This document shows positions 3,990 through 5,616 of a stretch of 5,616 bases of DNA, one piece after another. The first letter of the stretch is position 1. Every line of letters begins with the position of its first letter. The stretch is from Candidatus Aminicenantota bacterium. GTDB lineage: Bacteria; Acidobacteriota; Aminicenantia; UBA2199. Under the pieces are notes generated by a model. That model had not been told where the DNA came from, ran no database searches, and saw only the letters and a program-made list of their open reading frames with translations. The DNA is taken from assembly GCA_024644125.1 (NCBI GenBank), contig JAHELQ010000370.1, positions 1 through 5,616 on the forward strand. The letters run 5' to 3'. Position numbers and translations under genes: made by a program.

Positions 3990-5616
3990 ATGAGACAGGT
4001 GAAATTCAAAGGGAAGGTTTTTCTACTTTATCTTCTTTTATTTTTTATCGCTTTGCCGGCTCTATTTCCGGCGAATCCGGAAAAAAACGGGAACGATCCG
4101 CAGCCGGTAGATATTTTTGCCGGAAAAACATTGCAGATGCCCTATACACAAAAAAAAGTCACCATCGATGGCTTGTTGACGGAAAAATGTTGGGAGCACG
4201 CGCTCAAAATTCCACTGAAGTATGAAATCAGACCGGGAGAAAATATCGAGCCTCCGGTCAAAACAGAATGTTTTCTGGTGTATGACAACGATAACATCTA
4301 TGTGGCCTTCAAATGCCAGGACCCCGACCCATCCTCCATCCGGGCCCATCTTGCCGACCGCGACAATGCCTGGAACGATGATTATGTGGGATTTGTCATC
4401 GACACCTTCAACGATGAAAACCGCGGTTACTTTTTTGCCGTGAATCCGTTGGGAGTTCAAAACGACTCGATCCTCCACGAAGGCGGCACCCGCGAAGACA
4501 CCTCGTGGGACGCTATCTGGAGCGCGGCCACTCAACGGAACACACAGGGATACAATGTGGAATTGGCGATTCCCTTCCACGCCATTCAATTCCGCAAAGG
4601 AATATCACAGCGGACCTGGGGGTTCGTGGCAATTCGCGAATATCCCCGCTCATCCCGTCACCAAATCCTCAATAGTCCCATTGACCGCAACAACTCCTGC
4701 CTTTTATGCCAGATATGGAAAATCAAGGGAATCGAGGGGGATTCGCCGGACAAAACATTCGAGTTGGATCCAACGGTAATGACCTATCAGAGCGCCCATC
4801 GCAACGATTTCCCGGAAGGCGAGATGATAATCGACGATCCCGAAGCCAGCGTAGGCTTCTCCGGCAAATGGTCCTTCTCCCCCAATCTATCGTTGGGATT
4901 CGCCTTGAATCCGGATTTCTCCCATGTGGAAGCGGATGTCGCCCAATTCGAGATCAACACCCAATTCGCGCTCTATTACCCTGAGAAGAGACCATTCTTC
5001 CTGGAGGGGAACGACTTCTTCAAAACCAGAATCGAAGCGGTGTATACAAGGGCTATCACCGATCCCGATTGGGGGCTCAAGATGTCCGGCAAATCAGGTA
5101 GGAGCGCGGTCGGTTTTTTTGTGGCGCGGGACAATATCACCAACATCATCATTCCCGGAAGCGATTACTCCATCTCCACTTCCCTGAACCAACGAGCCTG
5201 GGCTTCGGTTTTGAGATACCGCTACGATTTCGGCAACTCATCCGCGGTCGGCGTCATTTTAACCGACCGGGAAGGGGAAGATTATACCAACCGTGTCGGA
5301 GGCATCGATGGTTTGATCCGCGTCACCCCAAGCGACACGGTGCGCTTCCAATACCTCGCGTCCTCCACTCGTTACCCGACAGAAATCGTTGAACAATACA
5401 ATCAAAAAAAAGAAACCTTCTGGGGCAAAGCCTTTGAACTCCAATACCAGCATAAAGCGCGCAACTGGTTCTGGAAAGTGGGATTCGACGACTATAACCC
5501 GGACTTCAGGGCGGACCTGGGATTTGTACCCCAGGTCGATCTGAGACGGTTGACCGGCGGCTTCGGCTACACCTATTGGGGGAAAAAGGGCGCCTTCCTG
5601 AGTTCTGTCGATGTGG
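3990..5616 (+). CDS. Secreted CBM9-like/DUF5916 protein, 3' end outside the window
   Basis: The frame stays open from ATG 3990 to the window end (542 residues), so the C-terminus is missing; DUF5916 proteins usually run to about 700-900 residues. Residues 1-28 look like a signal peptide: basic KFKGK, hydrophobic VFLLYLLLFFIALPALF, probable cut after Ala28. Residues 57-200 resemble the CBM9 fold: VTIDGLLTEKCWEHA (57-71), VYDNDNIYVAFKC (97-109), DDYVGFVIDTFND (130-142), FFAVNPLGVQND (148-159) and YNVELAIPF (188-196). Residues 290-542 show DUF5916 words: LNPDFSHVEADVAQFEIN (306-323), PEKRPFFLEGNDFF (331-344), YTRAI (352-356), GLKMSGKSG (362-370) and DLGFVPQVDLR (509-519), with alternating strands suggesting an outer-membrane barrel. 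A CLLC pair lies at 237-240. AAGGGA ten bases upstream serves as ribosome binding site. Function is unknown; CBM9 domains generally bind sugars. It lies 38 bases after the pilins with no terminator seen. Confidence 0.88.
   Translation, partial: MRQVKFKGKVFLLYLLLFFIALPALFPANPEKNGNDPQPVDIFAGKTLQMPYTQKKVTIDGLLTEKCWEHALKIPLKYEIRPGENIEPPVKTECFLVYDNDNIYVAFKCQDPDPSSIRAHLADRDNAWNDDYVGFVIDTFNDENRGYFFAVNPLGVQNDSILHEGGTREDTSWDAIWSAATQRNTQGYNVELAIPFHAIQFRKGISQRTWGFVAIREYPRSSRHQILNSPIDRNNSCLLCQIWKIKGIEGDSPDKTFELDPTVMTYQSAHRNDFPEGEMIIDDPEASVGFSGKWSFSPNLSLGFALNPDFSHVEADVAQFEINTQFALYYPEKRPFFLEGNDFFKTRIEAVYTRAITDPDWGLKMSGKSGRSAVGFFVARDNITNIIIPGSDYSISTSLNQRAWASVLRYRYDFGNSSAVGVILTDREGEDYTNRVGGIDGLIRVTPSDTVRFQYLASSTRYPTEIVEQYNQKKETFWGKAFELQYQHKARNWFWKVGFDDYNPDFRADLGFVPQVDLRRLTGGFGYTYWGKKGAFLSSVDV

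Noticed and set aside
4062..4589. Long open frame on the minus strand
   Set aside because: It is antisense to the CBM9-like domain, whose plus-strand translation gives recognisable motifs throughout; the minus product shows no domain and no good ribosome binding site.
1..5616. CRISPR array, tRNA, rRNA, insertion sequence or phage genes
   Set aside because: No spaced direct repeats, cloverleaf, transposase motifs or terminal inverted repeats were seen on reading both strands.

Overview
The window looks like a chromosomal segment of a Gram-negative bacterium. Evidence for an outer membrane is a set of type IV pilus minor-pilin genes and a secreted DUF5916-type protein whose C-terminal part resembles an outer-membrane beta-barrel. 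Combining DUF5916, large PilX-like proteins and a DUF6429 protein is reminiscent of little-cultivated lineages such as Aminicenantota or relatives of the FCB group. That placement rests on general familiarity only and is weak.

Left part, minus strand (1-713): a small ComEA-type helix-hairpin-helix protein (411-713) is followed by a DUF6429-like protein (96-344). A stem-loop with a short T-tract (43-81) probably terminates this unit. The 66-bp gap between the two genes carries a GC-rich, REP-like inverted repeat. At the very edge a good Shine-Dalgarno and a GTG hint at another minus-strand gene starting at position 8.

Divergent spacer (714-1009): no gene is supported. It holds a hairpin over the comEA ribosome binding site, a perfect 16-bp palindrome (841-856) and a sigma-54-like element (954-969) just upstream of the pilin genes.

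Centre, plus strand (1010-3951): four tightly packed genes encode minor pilins or pseudopilins, in the order PilV/GspI-like, PilW/GspJ-like, large PilX/GspK-like, and GspH/FimT-like. Junctions overlap by 4, 4 and 14 bases, so this is one operon with probable translational coupling. The PilX-like protein has no Glu at +5 and carries a domain of several hundred residues, which suits a pilus-tip subunit.

Right part, plus strand (3990 to the end): 38 bases after the pilin genes begins a protein with a signal peptide, a CBM9-like domain and a DUF5916-like barrel region. It is cut by the window edge.

Taken together, a periplasmic DNA-binding ComEA next to a complete minor-pilin set with an enlarged tip subunit suggests a DNA-uptake (transformation) pilus tip module, analogous to the Thermus pilA1-pilA2-pilA3-comZ locus. 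This is inference from gene order and protein architecture. The pilins could equally serve ordinary adhesion or twitching pili.
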